NCBI RefSeq assembly: GCF_019578655.1
Contig: NC_063257.1
Location: forward strand, 33,718,242 to 33,782,241
From: Ricinus communis
Taxonomy: Eukaryota; Streptophyta; Magnoliopsida; Malpighiales; Euphorbiaceae
Direction of reading: 5' to 3'
DNA length: 64,000 nt
Below the pieces are notes generated by a model, which was given only the letters and a program-made list of their open reading frames with translations, was not told the DNA's origin and ran no database searches. Positions 9,997-21,540 of the stretch are shown in pieces (position 1 is the stretch's first letter; each line of letters starts with the position of its first letter). A program made the translations under genes and the position numbers.

Positions 9997-11090
9997 AAAT
10001 GCCAGAAGCTTTAGAACAGTTAGCCTACCTTGAGGCAGCAAGGCCAATGAGAAAGCAGTCATTCGAGTCTATTGAGATGCCAAAAGAGGACAGGATGAAA
10101 TTTTCCATTGAAGACCCTCCTTCTTTGGAACTCAAGCAGCTTTCGAAGGATTTGGAATATGCCTTCTTGATGGAAGGATCTAAGCTACTAGTAATAGCCA
10201 GTTTTATATTACTGGATGACCAAAAGGCTAAGCTATTGGAAGTCTTGAGAATGAGGCGGAGGGCAATGGCTTAGAAATTGTAGATATAAAGGGAATCGGC
10301 CCTTTCTTTTGCATATATAAGATTCTTATAGAAGAAGAGTTCAAAGTTGCGGTGCAAACTCAAAGGCATCTCAATCCCAATATAAAGGAAGTAGTAAAAA
10401 GGGAGGTGATTAAGCTTATTGATGTTGGGATTATCTATCCCATTTCGGACAGTTCTTGGGTAAGCCTAGTACAAGTAGTGTCGAAGAAGGGAGGCATGAC
10501 AGTTGTGGTAAATGAAAATAATGAGCTAATTCAAACAAGAATTGTGATAGGATGGAGGGTGTGCATTGATTATAGGAAGCTGAATGAGGCCACTAGGAAA
10601 GATCATTTTCCATTACATTCATTGATCAAATGCTAGAGAGATTATCAAGGCATAAGTACTACTTTTTCCTAGATGGTTTGTTGGGATATTTTCATATTCC
10701 AATAGCCCTTAATGATTAGGAAAAGACCACGTTCACATGCCCCTACGAAAACTTTGCATATAGAAGAATGCCATTCGAATTATGTAATGCACCAGCCACA
10801 TTTAAGAGGTGCATCATGGCTATCTTTAATAACTTTGTTGAGGATATTATAGAAGGTTTCATGAATTAACTTTTTTATCCATGGAAAGTCATTTGAAGAA
10901 TGTGTGGAGCATTTGGAGAAGGTATTGATAAGATGTGAAGAGACCAATTTGGTGCTAAATTGGGAGAAATTCCATTTTATAGTACAGGAAGGCATTATGT
11001 TGGGAATTGAAGTGGATAGAGCAAAGATTGAGACTATTGAGAAGCTACCACCTCCCTCATCTAATCAAAGCTATTAGAAGTTTTCCTGGG
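9997..11090 (+). pseudogene. Athila-like protease-RT linker and reverse transcriptase
   Basis: Frame 9999-10274 carries the PPSLELKQL and DLEYAFL linker typical before the Athila RT. The next frame (10352-10636) shows the RT start, with VVSKKGGMTVVVNENNELI and GWRVCIDYRKLNEA. Beyond 10640 the palm continues in broken frames (FLDGLLGYFHIPIA, CPYENFAYRRMPFELCNAP). The catalytic FMDD-like position at about 10860 reads FMN followed by a stop, so the polymerase site is destroyed. Gag and protease upstream are missing. The element begins abruptly next to the copia scrap. Confidence 0.85.
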
Positions 11091-11650
11091 CATGCTGATT
11101 TCTAATGTAGGTTCATTAAAGACTTCTCTAAAATAGCTAGACCTCTTACTAGACTTTTGGAGAAGGATGTAGACTTTATATTTGATGAGGAATGTATGGC
11201 AGCCTTTACCTCCCTAAAATCAAGCTGGTTAACGACCTCAATTATGGTAGCGCCGAATTGGAGTCTTCCCTTTGAGGTAATGTGTGATGTAAGTGACTTT
11301 GTAGTTTAAGCTGTTCTTGGTCAGAGGAGAAAAAAGCACTTTCAGCCCATCTATTATGCGAGTAAAATGATAACTGATGCCCAGGCAAACTATATTATTA
11401 CTGAAAAGGAACTGCTTGCAGTTATTTTTGCCTTTAACAAATTTCAATCATACTTGATTTTGTCAAAAGTGATAGTATACACTAACCATTCAGCATTAAG
11501 GTATTTATTCTCTAAAACTGATGCGAACCAAGATTAATAAGATGGGTTTTACTTTTGTAGGAACTTTATTTGGAGATACAAGACAAAAGAGGTGTAGAAA
11601 ACATGGCGGCTGACCATCTATCACGACTTAAGAACCCCATCTAGAGAAGT
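11091..11650 (+). pseudogene. Athila-like RNase H domain
   Basis: Readable blocks include SLPFEVMCDVSDFVV (first catalytic Asp region), HFQPIYYASKMITDAQANY, TEKELLAVIFAFNKF (Glu region) and VYTNHSALRYL, where the usual Asp of the TDHxA motif reads Asn. Stops interrupt the frame, including one after FVV. It follows the RT and precedes the integrase, the normal Ty3/gypsy order. Confidence 0.75.
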
Positions 11651-11789
11651 TACATGAGAGGGACATTAATGATCACTTTCAGAATGAATAGTTGTATGCA
11701 ATAGCAAATTTAGTAGGTAGTTTGGATTTTTCAATACCATGTTATGCTGATTTTACGACTATTTAATTGTAAGGGAATTTCCAAAAGAA

Positions 11790-12800
11790 TACTCTTATCA
11801 ACAAAAGAAGAAATTCTTTGCAGATTTAAAATATTACTTTTTGGGAAGACCTTTTTTTATTTAAAATATGTGCAGGCGAGATAATAAGGAGGTGTGTGGC
11901 ATCACTAGAAACTATAAGCATTCTTGGTCATTGCGATAGTAGACTAGCTGGAGGACATTATGGGGTGAGTAGGATAGCTCAAAGAGTCCTATAATCAGAA
12001 TTCTATTGGCCAACTCTGTTTAAGGATAACCAATCATTTGCATAAGAATGTGACCGTTGCCAACGTACAGGTAATATTTCGTTTCATAATGAAATGCCCT
12101 AACACGGTATACTTGAATGCGAAATTTTTGATGTGTGGATCATAGATTTCATGAGATCTTCTCCTAATTCTTTTGGCAATAGATATATATTGGTGGCTAT
12201 TGAATATGTCTCTAAATAGGTCGAGGCACAAGCTTTGCCTCGTAATGATGCAAGGGTACTAATGAAATTCTTGAGAAAGATTTTCTGCACATTTGGCATC
12301 CCTAAGGCCATTATTAGTGATAGGATTACACACTTTGGTAATGCTCAGCTAGAAAACGTGTTAAAGATGGTTGGAGTCACACATAAATTTGCTACCCCTT
12401 ATCACCCTCAAACCAGTAGTCAAGTAGAGAATACCAATAGAGAGTTAAAGAGGATCCTTGAGAAAATCGTAGAATAATCTAGGAAAGGATTGGTCCATTA
12501 AGCTAGATGATGCTATGTGGGCCTACAAGACTACATTCAAAACAGCCTTAGGGACTACTCTTTATAGGTTAGTTTATGAAAAATCTTGTCATCTACCTGT
12601 TGAAATTGAATACAAAACTTTTTGGAAATTAAACAAATTAATCTTGATCTAGCTAGTGCATGTTTGAAAAGAAAATTGTAGGTTAATGAATTGGATGAAT
12701 GGAGGCTGAACGCGTATGAGAATGCTCATCTAACCAAGAACGCACAAAGAAGTGGCATGATGCTGGGATTAAGCTAAGGAGAGAGTTTCAAACTGGAGAT
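11790..12800 (+). pseudogene. Athila-like integrase (zinc finger and DDE core)
   Basis: The zinc-finger relic at about 11940-12100 shows AGGHYGVSRIAQR and CDRCQRTGNIS. The core (about 12110-12477) has all three acidic positions: IIDFM, then IISDRITHFGNA, then SSQVENTNRE. Integrase inserts the DNA copy into the host genome. Frames are broken by a stop before VEAQALPR, by the stop at 12475 and by later frameshifts, so it is inactive, although the 80-residue stretch at 12235-12477 is well kept. Confidence 0.85.
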
Positions 12801-12803
12801 AAG

Positions 12804-13100
12804 GTGCTTTTATTAAATTTGAGACTTGGTTTTTTTCTAGGTAAGTTAAAATCACGTTGGTCAGGCTCATTTTTTGTTAAGAAAATCTTTCCATATGAAA
12901 CACTTGAGTTAACTCATCCTGAAAAGGGTGATATCAAAGTCCACGACCATACGTTGAAACCATATCTTGGAGGAGAGTTTGATTTAGGTAAAGAAGTGTT
13001 ACAACTTCTCAAGTCAATGTGAGTTGATACATATTTGTCTAGCTAACATGACGTTAAAGAAGCAGTTGGTAGGAGGCAACCTATTATTTCCTTTAAATTG
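12804..13100 (+). pseudogene. C-terminal tail of Athila-like integrase/polyprotein
   Basis: The frame reads LGKLKSRWSGSFFVKKIFPY, then HDHTLKPYLGGEF, a block that in Athila-type elements follows the integrase core and ends the polyprotein. A related, more decayed block (GKLKSRW) sits on the minus strand near 42480, in the second Athila-like element. Just after it, AAGAAGCAGTTGGTAGGAGG-type sequence marks the usual end of pol. Confidence 0.75.
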
Positions 13101-13500
13101 GTTTTACTGTTATTTTTTTAATTTTGGTTAATCATGCTTTTATTATTATTTTCTTTTTCTTTTATTTTAATACTAAGGATTTAAGCCCATTCCTTACTCC
13201 TACTGAGTTTTAGTTTAATTTTTCATAGGTTCGATCCCATTTTAGTTTAATTAAGGCCCATAAGGTTTTAGAGTTTTAGTTAATTAGAATTAAACTAGTT
13301 GTTATATTAGAGTTCTCTTTCTTTTCCTTTTCTTTAAGGAACAAGAGTTTAGTTTTACTATGATAGCTAGAATCCTAATATTATCCCAATAAGCACTATT
13401 AACTTCAATTAGGACTAAAACTCTTAGAAGTTGCTCTATAAATAGGACCTCCTTCATCCTCCCTTTAACATTTTTCATTCTTCCCATCTATCTAATAGCC
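13101..13500 (+). other. Non-coding spacer between pol and the AT-hook-like ORF
   Basis: T-rich sequence with several GTTTTAGTTTAATT-like repeats and no protein signal. A minus-strand ORF at 13302-13487 is judged a chance frame. A CTATAAATAG block at about 13436-13445 lies about 55 bp before the ATG at 13501 and could be a TATA box for the next ORF. This is an inference from position only. Confidence 0.4.
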
Positions 13501-14087
13501 ATGGGCACTTAAGAAAACCAAGTACATGATGTTCCTTCTTCACCTTCACAATCACCATCTAAATCTAGGCATAGATCACGATCGCCCACACCACGCCCAG
13601 ATAGGATTATAAAGCGGGAATTTTCCTTACCTCGTTCAACATCCCCTAGAAGATGGACACCATTCTATAGGAGGAGAAGACCATGGGATACAAGGCCAAA
13701 AGAGTTAACTGCCATATTAGCTTATCAAAGAGCATACCCAAAATCAATGAACCAGTTTACACTTTTGATGAAATAGTGAAGAATGAGGGTTATGAGAGAG
13801 CTTACCAAGAGAGATATCTTTATAAAGATTCTACTACGGATGAAGATCCAAATTCTGATGCAAGTATAATGAGTAATCCTAGCAAACCTAGCTATTGGAA
13901 AGGTAGAAAAGCTACCCCACCAACCCCAAGCCCTCGAGGTCATCCTAGGAAGCATGATCGTGTTATCTCGACACCCAAGAGAGGACGAGGACATCCAAAG
14001 AAGGTTCAACAACCCTCTAAGGTTAAGAGAGGGAGAAGGCGACCAAGGAAGCTATTGAATAGTTTTTGGTCTTTTAGCTCTAGTTAA
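13501..14087 (+). pseudogene. Unrecognised basic ORF with AT-hook-like repeats (copy 1)
   Basis: I do not recognise this protein. The ATG at 13501 is followed by a stop at codon 4, then an open Ser/Arg-rich stretch (SRHRSRSPTPRPDR, then PRRWTPFYRRRRPW), the block RPKELTAILAYQRAYPKSM, and a frameshift near 13740. The second frame (to 14087) gives FDEIVKNEGYERAYQERYL, an acidic patch, and a basic tail with three Gly-x-Pro-Arg/Lys type motifs (RGHPRKHD, RGRGHPKK, RGRRRPRK) like the AT-hooks that bind the minor groove of AT-rich DNA. It lies between pol and the env-position ORF of an Athila-like element. A homologous ORF occurs in the same place in the element at 37580-45380. Confidence 0.7.
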
Positions 14088-14339
14088 TAAACTTTTTCTA
14101 TTAGTTAGTTGATTGTTCTTTAGTTTTTGTTTAGGGTTTGGAGATGACTTGTCTTAATTTTGGCTAGTTCTTTATGCTTTGTGGTAATTTCAATTTCTTT
14201 TAATTCAAGTTTCATTTACGTTTTAAGCATGTTTATGTGTGAATTTTTTGTTTGTCAACTTTATTATTAAATGATTAAGGCATATGGGAGTTAATTCCAT
14301 AATTCTACTCAAAGATAAATTAGGGATTTACTTAAAACT

Positions 14340-14660
14340 CTGCGCCATATAGAGAGCCACACGGTCGTGTCTCTTCTCATGTGGAATAGAGGAAACTGGC
14401 CGAGAGGAAACACAAATGACACGGGGAGGTGACACACCCATGTCCCCTCCTGTATGGAATTGAGACAACTACCCAAAGCTAATTGAAGCCATAAGGGGAG
14501 GTCACACGTCCGTGTCCCCTCCCGTGTAACATCATAAAACCTCCTGAAGCCCTTCCTATATCACACGGGGAGGTGACACGCCCGTGTCGCTCCCGTGTGA
14601 TTCAAACGCTAGAATGTGACAAACACCACATGCCATGTCTCTTCCCGTGTGGAATTACAA
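14340..14660. repeat. Palindrome-rich island (CACACGG...CCGTGTG blocks)
   Basis: At least four cycles of related motifs occur: CACACGGTCGTGTC, CACGGGGAGGTGACACACCC, CACACGTCCGTGTCCCCTCC, CACACGGGGAGGTGACACGC, and CTTCCCGTGTG. The spacing is roughly 80-120 bp. It is a GC-rich island in AT-rich DNA, just upstream of a pyrimidine-rich leader and the ORF at 14869. The motif type matches the palindromes in the solo LTRs. Confidence 0.8.
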
Positions 14661-14868
14661 AACGCATACTTTATAAGCCATTTTTCATTTTTTCACTTTT
14701 CATCAAATAACCTAGCCGCCTATCTCTCTTCTCTCTAAAACTTCATCATCTTTCTCTCATTTCTTCTCACTCCTTTGCCTCCAAACACCATTTTCCTTTT
14801 TAACACACTCTTCACCCCTTTTTTTCTCTATTTCTTTCACTTTTCTTCCTTCCTTCCTCTTCTTCATA
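14661..14868 (+). promoter_or_regulatory. Possible internal promoter and leader for the env-position ORF
   Basis: After the palindrome island comes a CTTTATAAGCC block (about 14670), then about 180 bp of very C/T-rich sequence up to the ATG at 14869. The layout (palindromes, TATA-like box, pyrimidine-rich leader, ATG) is what a plant promoter with 5' UTR would look like. The function is inferred from layout alone. Confidence 0.35.
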
Positions 14869-15115
14869 ATGGGACCCAAGAAAAGTGCCTCTAAGAATCA
14901 AACACCTACCTAAATCCCAACCAAACATCAGAGGAGTGGAAGTTCTTCATCATAAGCCCCTCCTTCGATCGCCCCATTTTTTGACCGAAATCATCCATTT
15001 GTGTAATTCACTAACAATCTCTTTTTGAAGCCTTATATGCCCATAAAGTTTATGAGAGCAACCTATGCCAATCTCGAAGATTTTCTTCAATCATTTTCTC
15101 GAATATACTGACCAA
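14869..15115 (+). pseudogene. Start of an env-position ORF of the Athila-like element, truncated
   Basis: An ATG at 14869 opens MGPKKSASKNQTPT, then a stop, a Ser-rich segment with another stop, and a more ordered block (FFDRNHPFV, LKPYMPIKFMRATYANLEDF). Athila-like elements often carry a third ORF here, sometimes called envelope-like. I see no signal peptide or membrane segment in this piece. The reading is lost at about 15115, where the minus-strand Tat element begins, so only the N-terminal 80 or so codons remain. Confidence 0.55.
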
Positions 15116-15119
15116 AATC

Positions 15120-15830
15120 TTATTTGAAGTTCTACTTATTCATTAGCCTGAGCATTTATGGTGTAGCATTGACAAGCTTGATTCTGTAGTCCTCGACAAA
15201 ATCCTTCATTTCCTCACCAGTGAACATAGCTCCCTAGTCTGTGGTGATTGATTGAGGAATCCTAAACTTGTGAATCAAATTCTCTTTGATAAACTGAACC
15301 ACATCTTTTTGTTCCACTTTCTTCATTAAAATTGCTTCAACCCATTTTATGAAGTAACTTGTGGCCATGATGATAAAACTATGGCCTTTAGATGAAGCAG
15401 GATATATCTTTCTAATTAAGTCGATGGCCCATCCTCTGAATGGCCATGCCTTGACTATAGAGTGTAAATCTGAAACTGGAACTCTCTGCAGACTACTATA
15501 CTTCTAGCATTATTTGCACCCTTTCAAATAGTTGATGTAATCTTTCAGGATTGTTGGCCAGTAGCCATGCCTCTTGATGAACCACCTCATTTTGATGACT
15601 GGTTGATGCACACCACATACCCCTTCATGCACTTGTTTCATCACCTCCAAAATGTTAAGAAAACTAAAGCATTTGAGTAGCAGGCCATCAAAGCCTTTCC
15701 TATACAACTCCTTTTCTATAAGCATAAAATTTTGAGCCTGAACCTTTATATTACATGATACATTTATGTTACGGCAATCCAAATATCTCTTAAACAGCAA
15801 TCTCCAATCACTAGCCACGTTCATATTCAT
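15120..15830 (-). pseudogene. Tat-type gypsy integrase
   Basis: The minus-strand frame 15830-15510 holds the zinc-binding part, with VHEGVCGVHQ (His pair) and YLKGCK followed by a stop and the second Cys. The core continues to about 15130: PFRGWAIDLIRKIYP (first Asp), SFIIMATSYFIKWVEA, IPQSITTD then a stop in place of the next residue (second Asp kept). The catalytic Glu segment is missing because the frame runs out at about 15120. It is the 3'-most coding part of the Tat-like element on this strand. Stops make it inactive. Confidence 0.8.
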
Positions 15831-15984
15831 GCGAAAAGAATCTTGGATGGATGAATTCTTTTCTCTAACAAGACTACTTTATGTGTCAACACCTTAGAAG
15901 TTCTCAGGCCAGATGCAGTTCGTCGGCCTCCTAATTTAGATCCCTTAGGACGTACATAAATTTCACTTCCTTGAAACCTTGGAT

Positions 15985-16860
15985 AACTATATCACACAAT
16001 AAATATGGAGCCAGATATAAACTACTGCATTATATTCCCCAGATAATTTTCTAAGATTTAATTGCAAATCAACCATAACAAGCACATCTTGAGCACCTAC
16101 TCCTTAAGGTTTTCCAATCCAATAACAAGTGCTTCATATTCTGCTTGATTACTAGTGCATTGAAAATCCAAATTAAAAGATAATGAGGTTTTTGCACCTG
16201 ATGGGGACATAATCATGACTCCTAAACCAATAGCCCTTTTAGTATTGGAACCATCAAACTTAAGAATCCATGGCATTGCCTTAAAGCCATAGACTTGGAA
16301 ATTTGGCTCTTCTTCCTTTATTAACTCCGAACATGGATGATTTACTAAAAGACCCGCTAAAGCTTATCCTTTCACTGATTTTTAAGGAAAATAAACCAAT
16401 GAAAATTTTGTCAGTGCCAATGAGCATTTCCCTATCCTACTAGTGATAATTGCCTTATTGAGCATATACTTCACCAAATCCATTTGAGATACTATGTACA
16501 CCATTGATCGAATCAAGTAGTGGCATAACTTTGAGTAGGCAAAGTATAATGCCAAACACATTTTTGCAATGGACGAGAACCGTATCTATGTTTCAATAAG
16601 CACCCTGCTCAGATAATAGATAGCCTGCTCATGCCTTAAGGAGTTATTTTAAGCTAGCAAACATCCTATGGATTCATGAGTGGCCAATAAATACAATCTG
16701 ACTGAAAATCCTTCTCTAGGTGGCATCAACATTGGAGGCTTACTAAATTAACTTTTTATCTTTTCAAAAGCTCTCTGATGTTTATTCTCCCATATAAAAT
16801 GTTCTTCCTGCTTCACCTTTAGAAGATCCAAAAACTCCTTTACTTTACCGGCAAGATTGG
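15985..16860 (-). pseudogene. Tat-type RNase H region, including a second RNase H-like domain
   Basis: At about 16300-16060 the minus strand reads MPWILKFDGSNTKRAIGLGV, MIMSPSGAKTSLSFNL and NQAEYEALVIGLENL, with the Asp and Glu positions of an RNase H fold. This block lies between the RT-linked RNase H (poorly preserved, about 16850-16400) and the integrase, the place where Tat/Ogre-type elements carry an additional RNase H. Several stops are present. Confidence 0.65.
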
Positions 16861-17690
16861 CAATGAACATTCTTAGATAATTGATTTGCCCTAGGAATCG
16901 TTGCAGTTCCTTCTTGTTTTGGGGAGGTTTTGATCCATAATCGCCCTGACTTTATTCTTATCCAACTTTACACCTCTCTGATGAACCAGATAGCCTAAAA
17001 AGTTTCCAACTCTGACACCAAAGGCACACTTAAGAGGATTAAGCTTTAGATCATTAGTCCTCATCCTTCGAAAGGCTTTTCTGAGGTGCTCTATATGATC
17101 TTTCGCCTATTTGGACTTCACAATAATATCATCAATATAAACTTCTATTGTCTTACCTACCATGTAATGAAAGATGGTGTTCATTGCTCGTTGATAGGTT
17201 GCTCTAGCATTTTTTAGTCCAAACGGCATCACCACCCATTCGAAACACCCTATTGACCAAGGGCATCTAAATTTCATCTTAGGAATATTATCTTTGGCAA
17301 TAAAATCTATATAAATAGAGAAACAATCTATAAAGGATGATAATGCATGGCATGCAGCTTCATTAATAATCGTGTAAGCCATAAGCATGGCGTATATATC
17401 CTTTGGAGGGGCGATATTAAGGTCCTAAAAATCCACATATATCTTTAGTTTTCCATTCATCTTGACTACATGAACCATGTTTTCCAGCCAAGTCATATAC
17501 TTGGTAGGACGAATGAACCCACTTTTCTTAACTTCTCAATCTCTTCCTTAACCTTTAATTCTACCTGTTTAGACATTCTTCTCGGAGGTTTTCTATAAGG
17601 TTGGAACTCCTCTTTGATAGGAAAGCGATATTCTACCAATCATCTATCTAAGCCTGGCATTTCCTTAAAACTCCAGATGAAGCAGTCTTT
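16861..17690 (-). pseudogene. Tat-type reverse transcriptase
   Basis: The frame 17388-17107 contains WVVMPFGLKNARATYQRAMN and the catalytic loop VYIDDIIVKSK with both Asp residues. The N-terminal part lies upstream in broken frames (FPIKEEFQPYRKPPRRMSKQ near 17620, then KVKEEIEKL), and the thumb and connection continue to about 16860. It is inactivated by frameshifts, although the catalytic YIDD is intact. Confidence 0.85.
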
Positions 17691-18159
17691 AAATTGATGT
17701 AAAATATCGATTATCTCCTCTTTCATCTTAGGATCTAAAATACTACTGACATAGGTGAGCCGAGGTTCCTCTTTAGATCATAAGTTCACCTCATCAAATG
17801 GTTCTTGTACTTGAGCTCTCCTATCATCAAATTTTGGTAGTGCAAGATTTAAATCCTCAACTTAGATTTCCTCACAATCATCTTTATTTGGCTCTTCCTT
17901 ATAGATTACTTCTACACCATTAATCTCCTAAACTTAATCATCCACTTCCCAATTGTCAAATAATTGCTGCATCCTAGCCTTCAGAATAGCGACTGCAGCT
18001 GCCATAAATTGACCTTTGGAGAACTTAATCATTGATTTCCTCAATGATCGGTTTCACCATCGGCCTTTTCTTGTAAGGCACGATAGTAGTAGGCGTTAAC
18101 CAAAGTTTCTGACTTCTTCTTTCAGTATTCTTTCTGTGATGTAGTAAAGACTTGGCTGT
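17691..18159 (-). other. Degraded linker between protease and RT
   Basis: The minus strand carries acidic, low-complexity linker sequence of the Tat polyprotein (for example the region opposite 17860-17960, rich in Glu and Asp codons) with stops. No domain is recognisable. Confidence 0.35.
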
Positions 18160-18625
18160 ATCAAATTTATTTTTTTCCAAAAAACTGAATAGGCCTTAGG
18201 TTGACATCATAATATCTAGCCTCGACTAAATCGGCAAAAGCCTGAAACGGTTTACCACTTGCCCACACAACCTCTACTTCATTTCCCTTCCAAAACAAAA
18301 CTGGTGAAAAGAAGATGATACACACCAGTTTGCATGAATTCAGTCTCTTCAAACAAAGCATGATAACTACCACTTGAATTTACCATAAAGAATGTTGCTA
18401 AAAAAGTATTACTTCCAAATGTGATCTCAGTCAGCAAAACTTCTATGGTTTTAGTGACCTCTCTAGTGAAAGCAGGCACTGAAACCTCTATAGAAATTAG
18501 ATCCTCAATTGATTTCCCTAAGGTCTATAACATCCTCAATAGCATAATGTTCACTGCAGATCCATTATCCACTAATATCCTTGAAGTCGGTCTCCCATTA
18601 AGATGAGCCTTAATACATAAAAGTA
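18160..18625 (-). pseudogene. Tat-type aspartic protease
   Basis: The active-site block ILVDNGSAVNIML lies near 18590-18550, followed by a stop. Then VPAFTREVTKTIEVLLTEIT and a C-terminal part running FQAFADLVEARYYDVNLRPI up to 18170. The frame shifts once in the middle, near 18360. It is the maturation protease of the same polyprotein as the RT at 16861-17690. Confidence 0.75.
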
Positions 18626-20480
18626 GAATATGTTTGGTCATTGCCTCGGAAGGTTTCTCAAAAATCACCATTTAGGGACCCTCAGCAGTTGGGCATTGAA
18701 TTTAACACCACTATAATGATTCTTCGGTCCCTCATAATCTACTTGACATGCCCCCCGAGCCTGCTCATCTATTCCTCTAGACTTCTCTATTTCCCATTTT
18801 TTTAAGGTGGATGGTAAACTAATGTCGCAAACCTAAAAGGAATAGAAATTTCTTCGACCATGAAGCTTCCCTAGATCATTTCATCATCTTCACCAAAATT
18901 ATTAATAGACTCACAGTCGCCCTATCCTGTCGCCTTAATAGATTCCAAAAGAATATCCACAGAACCAGGTATATAATAAAACACTTTATAATCATACTTA
19001 CTTGAAGGTTGGCTGAGTAGGTCTTCAGTGGACTCCCTTCTAAATATACTCCTCTCATTCTCAAGTTTATCCTTTGCATCAAAGACCCTTTTTATGTCAA
19101 CAAGGAGCATGCCATTATAAATTAGGTTCCACATATGGTGGCACCATAAATTTGTTTTGCTTTCATTGTGTATTCACCAATGGTTTTCTTATACCTTGTT
19201 GGATAGCTCCTTGTTTGTTCTTGTTTTGCCTGAATCAAAACCTTTTTCGAAACCCATACCTTGTGATACACTTCTTTAAAATATACTCCTTTAGCTTTTG
19301 AATCCACTACCCTCTTTTCATCGAGAAGAGTTCTCAAATCAAAAGAGGCAGTATTAGTTGTAGCCACTAGAGGAAAAAGGTCTTTATCGATCAGCATTAC
19401 TTTTTCTCTAGGAATCTCAAGACACCCTTATAGATTCGATCTTGCACTGCATTCTTAAACCTCCAGCAAGCATTGGTTGAATGGTTCCAAGAATTATGAA
19501 ATTTGTAGTACTCTTTTCCCTTGATCTCTTCTTTAGAAGGAATTTTATGGTCTATATGGATAATGATGAATTTCTCTTTAAGGAGAAAATAAAAAATTTC
19601 CTTTGTCTTTCCAACATCAAAAGTAAACTAGGGCTGAGCATTTGTGGCTTGTGTTTTCTTCCATAGATTTGGTGTATTCTTAGTAAGTAGTGGACAAACA
19701 TAGAATCCCGATGAAATTATGTCAACAATTGCCACGTCATGCGCATTCACCTCTTGAAAATATATCCCCATAGTTGTTTTTCTTCTATGATTCTCTTCTC
19801 TCGGAAGTTCCTCACGCTCTGAAACTTTAGCGGCTAACTCATAAAATTCTCAGAATTCCATGCCCTAAAACCTTTTCCTTGCCTCTATATCAAGAACCCT
19901 CTACGCCATCTTGGCATACTCATTCTCAGGTAGGAATATCTTACAACGGGTTTCACATTTTTTTGAACTATGCTATTAATAAGTCAGTTGTCTCTCCAGG
20001 CCTTTGAGTGACCCTAGACAATTCTACAATACATACTTCAAGTTCAACCCTAAAGAATTGAGTATGAGACTGTCTTTCCATCTCCTACTAAGTAAAAATC
20101 GAGTTCCTCAGGAGGGTGGCATACTAAGTGGATATTGTTCTAATAAGCGAGTTTGGGAACTGCCTTAACTTAAAATTAGCATAATTGTCATAAATCACCA
20201 ATTCTCCACATTGAATGGTGAACCTAGCAATATGCTCTAAGGTAGACTGCCCACCTTCTCCTAAAAATAGTGAAAACTCAAGGACATGATAACCCTTTGG
20301 ATAAGGATTATCCCTATTGATATAATTAGGGCAAGGCTTGTAAAATTTCGGACGGCCAACTTGAAGTAGGTCATGTGAAAATTCAATACAAGCTTAGTCA
20401 CATAACATATATTGTGTAATAAGACATGGACAAGCAAGAATCTTTTGCATGAGAGCTTAAAATACAATAGCATATAAAAA
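18626..20480 (-). pseudogene. Tat-type gag region
   Basis: The minus strand encodes gag in broken frames: RDNPYPKGYHVLEFSLFLGE and IARFTIQCGELVIYDNY near 20310-20160, ELEVCIVELSRVTQRPGE near 20030, then a C-terminal part (19397-19122) with Lys-rich sequence and ICGT. The capsid-like blocks fit the retrotransposon gag domain that packages element RNA. The presumed start is near 20520 but is not certain. No classic zinc knuckle could be read. The 5' LTR and primer site of this element were not found. Confidence 0.6.
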
Positions 20481-20529
20481 AAAGAAGATTAAGTTTAAAG
20501 AAATTCGAGAACCTGGTTTAGGCTCCATA

Positions 20530-21540
20530 GCTACAGAAATAAGATGATTTGCAAAGCTTCTGCACTTAGGAATTTCTCTTCCTACGAATCTCAGCTCTTT
20601 ATAGTAAGAGATGATGCTAAAAAACTCTAGGGCTTTTTTTAGAATTGAAGAACCAAAAATTACAGCAAAGAAAATTCATGAAAAAGAGACCTAAACTCTC
20701 TCAAAATGTAAAATTGTTAAGGGTAACAAAACATTCAGCCCGCATTAATAATTCCAAAACCATACCGAAAAGACACATAGAGCTAAAGCCCAATTAATTA
20801 GATCATTTTAGGCTCTTGTCATTTCATATAATCAATCAATCTTAGCCATCTTAATTAAGTAAATAAAAAAAGTCACATTTAATTAAGTACACACACTTCA
20901 TACAAGAAGAATTTCTAACATTTTCGCACTTGTGTAATATTAAATGTGATTATAAAATTAAAATAAAATAAGAAAACAAGTTAAGGCTAAGATCATTTTA
21001 GGATCCAAAATTAATTATGAAACAACTCTATATTATCATTTTATCCAACAGTATTTTTGATATCGAATTATAATGCTAATTACATTATAATACAATATAA
21101 TACTATCAATAATACACATATCAAATAACCTTATTGACATGAACATGATATGGCATTGTGGCAAGATAGTTTGGTATAAATTTTATGATCTAATGGATAA
21201 GTACCAGATTCACCTATCGGTCACCAATTTCTCTACTTTATGCAATATAAACATGCATAAGAAAATATTAATAGCTTAAAAATAAGAAGGTATGTCTTAA
21301 CCATATTCTTTCAATATCTCAAGATATTCTTATGTGTCACAAGATATATTAATAAGCCTTTTATTATTATGCCCTAAGCCTATGCTCATGAGTGACACTA
21401 ATCATACATCTTTACACAATGATAAAAAGACATACACTAATAACTATCTTGCTATATAAATAGGTAGATTAATAATCATTATGAAACTTTCAAAATACAT
21501 TACACAAATGTACATACTTAGTAACATAGAGCAATAGAGC
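20530..21540. other. AT-rich non-coding region, probably the leader of the Tat element and 3' end of a copia element
   Basis: 20530-20880 continues upstream of the Tat gag. From about 20890 to 21540 the sequence is AT-rich and lies directly downstream (minus strand) of the copia RNase H, where a copia 3' UTR and LTR are expected. I could not define TG...CA ends or a duplication. No coding signal. Confidence 0.3.
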
